Shown here: one piece after another, positions 61,499 to 64,000 of the stretch | Position numbering within the stretch: the stretch's first letter is position 1 | Layout: each line of letters begins with the position of its first letter | NCBI GenBank assembly: GCA_016180645.1 | Contig: JACPAV010000016.1 | Coordinates: 68,214 to 132,213 of the forward strand | DNA length: 64,000 bases | Reading direction: 5' to 3' | Source: Nitrospirota bacterium | GTDB taxonomy: Bacteria; JACPQY01 | The notes under the pieces: generated by a model | What the model was told of the DNA's origin: nothing | The model's database searches: none | The model's input: the letters and a program-made list of their open reading frames with translations, nothing else | Position numbers and translations under genes: made by a program

Positions 61499-63526
61499 TC
61501 AGTCTCCGCTCAATCTCTTATTCTCGTGGCAGGCGCCGCAGGCGTTCGGCATGATGTCCGTATCCTTCCCGCCCGATGCTTTCTTGAGGGCGCTGGAGGT
61601 TTCGTACTTGATCACGTCGAACACGTGGGAGGCTTGGTCACCCGAAACGAGGGCCGTGTTGCCCGCCGCATCCTTGCCGGTGGTGTAGCCGCCGGACTTG
61701 GCCGTCTTGGCCATGTGGCACGAGGAACAACGGCCCACAGGTTTCGCGTCATTCGTCGGATCATACGTGGAGCCCATGCCCGGAACCTTGTCCTTCATGT
61801 GCGCTTTCACCGCATCCGCCACGGCCGAGCTCGATCCCCCGCCGGCAGCCAGTGCCGTGTGATTCTTTTCCGCCTTGCCTCCCGCGGCGATGTGGACCTC
61901 GGCCACGTCTTCTTTCGTAAGCGAGGCATACGGAGCTTCACCGGCGTGGCATGTCAGGCACAGGGTATTGTTCTTGTGGCTCGGACTCAATAGGGCGTAC
62001 TCGTCCTTCCCGACCTCCTCCTCAAGCTCCTTCGGACCTTGATAGAGCGAGTGGACGTTGTGGCAGCTCGCGCAGGTCAGCTTCTCCTTCGAGTTGGCCC
62101 AGTGCTTGGAGTAGCTCAGCATCGTGTATTGCTGGCGGTGGGCCAACCCGTGTTTGCCGTCCGGCCACGCATTGAAGGCGCCGCCCTCAGCAGACGTCAC
62201 GCCGAAGCCTTTGATGTAGTCCTTGAGATCGTAGACGCCCGCCACGAAGGCGCCATTGCCCAACTTGGACGCATTCGCCAGGTTGTAGGCGTATCCATGG
62301 ACTCCCGACGGGTCTTTGCTCTTTCCATCGTCGCCTGAGTGGCACATTCCACAGACTTGGTTCTCTCCCAGAGCCGTCAAGTTGCGGGGTGTGATGATGG
62401 TGAGTTTCCTGTTCTCAGTCGTCGCGGCCAGGTGTTCCGAGCCGGGACCGTGGCACACCTCGCAGGTGATGTTCATGTCCTTGTAGCTGTACGCTTCCGT
62501 GTAGTTCTTGCCGGAGGCCGCTTCTCGCGTGAGCTCCATGCCGGTGTTATGGCAGCCCGCACACTGACGGGAAAACGTGCGGCCTCGATCGGCCCATTCG
62601 GTTTCCTTGTAGGCGCCGGTCTTCGGCGCACCGTCTCCGGACTGGGTGATTTGCACCGGCAGGATGAGATAATCCTTGTCCTTTCCGGAAGTGTATGTCC
62701 ATGAGGACGCGAGAGGAACGTCAGAGAGTTTGGCGAGGAATCGCTGTTTGTACTTTCCGAAATTGGGCTTGTTCGCGATACCGCCATCGCCCTCGCCGCC
62801 GTAGGTTCCCGAAACCGCTATGAACGTGCCGTCGGTCGTGACCGTGCAATCCGCCGTTCCTCCGAACTTCATCTGGTAGTCGCCGGCCGTGGGCTGACAG
62901 AGGACCACGGCAACTTGGGCCGCCTTGGTCGGATCAGCCGTATCCTTGGCTCCGGTCGGATCCATGGCTTTGATTTTGGAGTCGATGGTGGCGCCCACCG
63001 TGGGCCATTTCTCGAGGCTGATCATGCGCGATTTGTCGGTCGTGATCGAGACGGCGTGAGGGGCCCCGCGTTCCTCGGCGTCCTGAGTTTGATGGCAGGC
63101 GGCGCACTGGGTCCCGCCGACGTATTTGGCCGAATCGGAAGGCCGGGAGGAAAGCGTGATCGTCACCGACTCGGAGGGTTTGCCGTCCTCTCCAATTTCA
63201 ATCGCATGGCGGGTTTCACCGGCGAGGTAGGAGGCGCTTGGCGCGGCGACTTTCAGAAAGGCTTTCCCTGCGCCCACGCCTTCAAGAGCGAACGCGCCAT
63301 TGGCGTCGGTGATCGCGGAAGCCGCCTGACCCTCAACCGTCACCGCGGCGCCTTCGATGCCCTTGCCCGCGGCGTTCTTCACGAAGAATTCGAGCTTCTT
63401 CGTTGTGGTGGTGGTCGTCGTGGTGGTTGTTTCCTTGTCCCCCCCGTCGCATCCGGTCGCGGCGAGCATGGCCGCGATGAACAACGGGGTCATCCCGCGC
63501 AGGGCATTTCGAGCAAGCATACTCAT
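61499..63526 (-). CDS. eight-haem c-type cytochrome lipoprotein
   Basis: 675 residues from ATG 63526 (GGAGG upstream). Lipobox 'LAATGCDGG', a run of ten Thr, then a carboxypeptidase-regulatory-like domain (about 45-125). Eight CxxCH sites (CAACH, CAGCH, CEVCH, CGMCH, CASCH, CLTCH, CSSCH, CGACH) with 'CEVCHGPGSEH' and 'CAGCHNTGMEL', reminiscent of cytochrome c554-type multihaem proteins. Likely exported and lipid-anchored. The electron partner is unknown; candidates are the NirK fusion and the other two cytochromes. Own terminator and TGAC-N4-GTCA dyad. Confidence 0.88.
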   Translation of the reverse strand: MSMLARNALRGMTPLFIAAMLAATGCDGGDKETTTTTTTTTTKKLEFFVKNAAGKGIEGAAVTVEGQAASAITDANGAFALEGVGAGKAFLKVAAPSASYLAGETRHAIEIGEDGKPSESVTITLSSRPSDSAKYVGGTQCAACHQTQDAEERGAPHAVSITTDKSRMISLEKWPTVGATIDSKIKAMDPTGAKDTADPTKAAQVAVVLCQPTAGDYQMKFGGTADCTVTTDGTFIAVSGTYGGEGDGGIANKPNFGKYKQRFLAKLSDVPLASSWTYTSGKDKDYLILPVQITQSGDGAPKTGAYKETEWADRGRTFSRQCAGCHNTGMELTREAASGKNYTEAYSYKDMNITCEVCHGPGSEHLAATTENRKLTIITPRNLTALGENQVCGMCHSGDDGKSKDPSGVHGYAYNLANASKLGNGAFVAGVYDLKDYIKGFGVTSAEGGAFNAWPDGKHGLAHRQQYTMLSYSKHWANSKEKLTCASCHNVHSLYQGPKELEEEVGKDEYALLSPSHKNNTLCLTCHAGEAPYASLTKEDVAEVHIAAGGKAEKNHTALAAGGGSSSAVADAVKAHMKDKVPGMGSTYDPTNDAKPVGRCSSCHMAKTAKSGGYTTGKDAAGNTALVSGDQASHVFDVIKYETSSALKKASGGKDTDIMPNACGACHENKRLSGD

Positions 63527-63644
63527 AGTCACGCCTCCTTCATCAGCGCACGATTGGGCCCGGCTTCGTACCGGTGCCGTGTCGATGTTTCCAATGATTC
63601 CTGAAATCACGCGGGGAGTGTAACCGACACGCAGCAGGCGAGAA

Positions 63645-63656
63645 TGACGCCGGTCA
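63645..63656 (-). promoter_or_regulatory. TGAC-N4-GTCA dyad upstream of eight-haem gene
   Basis: TGACGCCGGTCA, preceded by GAA, about 125 nt before the ATG at 63526. Apart from this and the element at 63862, the 474-bp end region shows no gene. Confidence 0.6.
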
Positions 63657-63861
63657 ATGAGATGCCTGAAACTTCAAGTGAATCAGATGCGTTACTTCAG
63701 AACTGCTGCAATACAGCATCAGCCATGGATCAACGTTGAGAACTTCACATAACCTGTCTTTATCACTTGATCATGCTATCGATACTCATCACTGGATCTG
63801 TCCAGGCATCGAGATGGATGGAATGAGTGATGCACTATCGCAGCAGCAATGCCCCGATCCG

Positions 63862-64000
63862 GGTCCTAAGCTCGACTTTTGCCATTTTTTGAAAGGTTTA
63901 TGTTGGTCATGATGCGTAGGGGAGGGTCTTCAGACCCTCCCAACAAGAGGGAGCATCTGAAGATGCTCCCCTACGAATCGCTTGAGCGGTGTCTGAAGAT
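63862..64000. mobile_element. MITE-like element 2, second copy, cut by window end
   Basis: It starts GGTCCTAAGC then TCGACTTTTGCCATTT, the inverted end of the 27761-28166 element, followed by the same GAAAGGTTTATGTTGGTCATG and a family C hairpin pair. After that comes CTTGAGCGGTGTCTGAAGAT, the reverse complement of 27904-27923 with one mismatch. It lacks the 41-bp tandem amplification seen in copy 1. Confidence 0.75.

Overview
The window is high-GC bacterial DNA, probably from an uncultured, Gram-negative lineage of deltaproteobacterial/Myxococcota grade. The reasons are a MYXO-CTERM-like sorting tail, lipoprotein multihaem cytochromes, several NtrC-type sigma-54 activators, a PEP-CTERM/XrtA-type ATPase and a BY-kinase. 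The placement is inference and no marker here settles it. No rRNA, tRNA or CRISPR array was recognised.

Layout: 1-9.1 kb holds large secreted or lipoprotein repeat proteins (beta-helix, PQQ propeller/FN3, lamin-tail/PKD, SbsA-type Ig). 9.4-15.3 kb is a five-gene cluster resembling exopolysaccharide control genes (ExeA-like ATPase, receiver, LytR_C protein, HD-GYP, Wzc-like kinase), several with altered active-site residues. 15.5-36.7 kb is mainly housekeeping: purH, a sirtuin, gatB-plsX-outer membrane protein, a Cys-rich HELIH lipoprotein pair, comM, ntrB-ntrC-nadE, an MDR dehydrogenase, AMMECR1 and a TldD/PmbA protein. 36.8-43.4 kb is a pilB-pilC-pseudopilin-kinase-NtrC operon. Its pilC/pseudopilin junction is filled by three tandem 24-codon micro-ORFs, each overlapping the next by 4 nt. 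43.5-49.1 kb has an MFS transporter/kinase pair, a cyclic-nucleotide-gated channel and a DUF4143 ATPase.

49.1-63.6 kb is a respiratory island: nirK fused to cytochrome c, nirV and sco, then nine-, ten- and eight-haem lipoprotein cytochromes, and between the last two a PhnD-like binding protein/kinase/response-regulator trio. The dyad TGAC-N4-GTCA (one copy degenerate) lies upstream of the nir operon, of each cytochrome gene and of the signalling trio, which suggests one Crp/Fnr-type regulon.

Two features run through the whole window. First, several families of palindromic repeats and MITE-like elements fill the intergenic gaps and have also entered reading frames without breaking them (the PQQ/lamin-tail fusion, nadE, tldD/pmbA, MFS transporter, gene tails). 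Second, many housekeeping genes have a good sigma-70 promoter whose -10 box lies only 6-12 nt before the start codon, implying leaderless mRNAs, whereas nirK and at least two of the cytochrome genes carry Shine-Dalgarno leaders.
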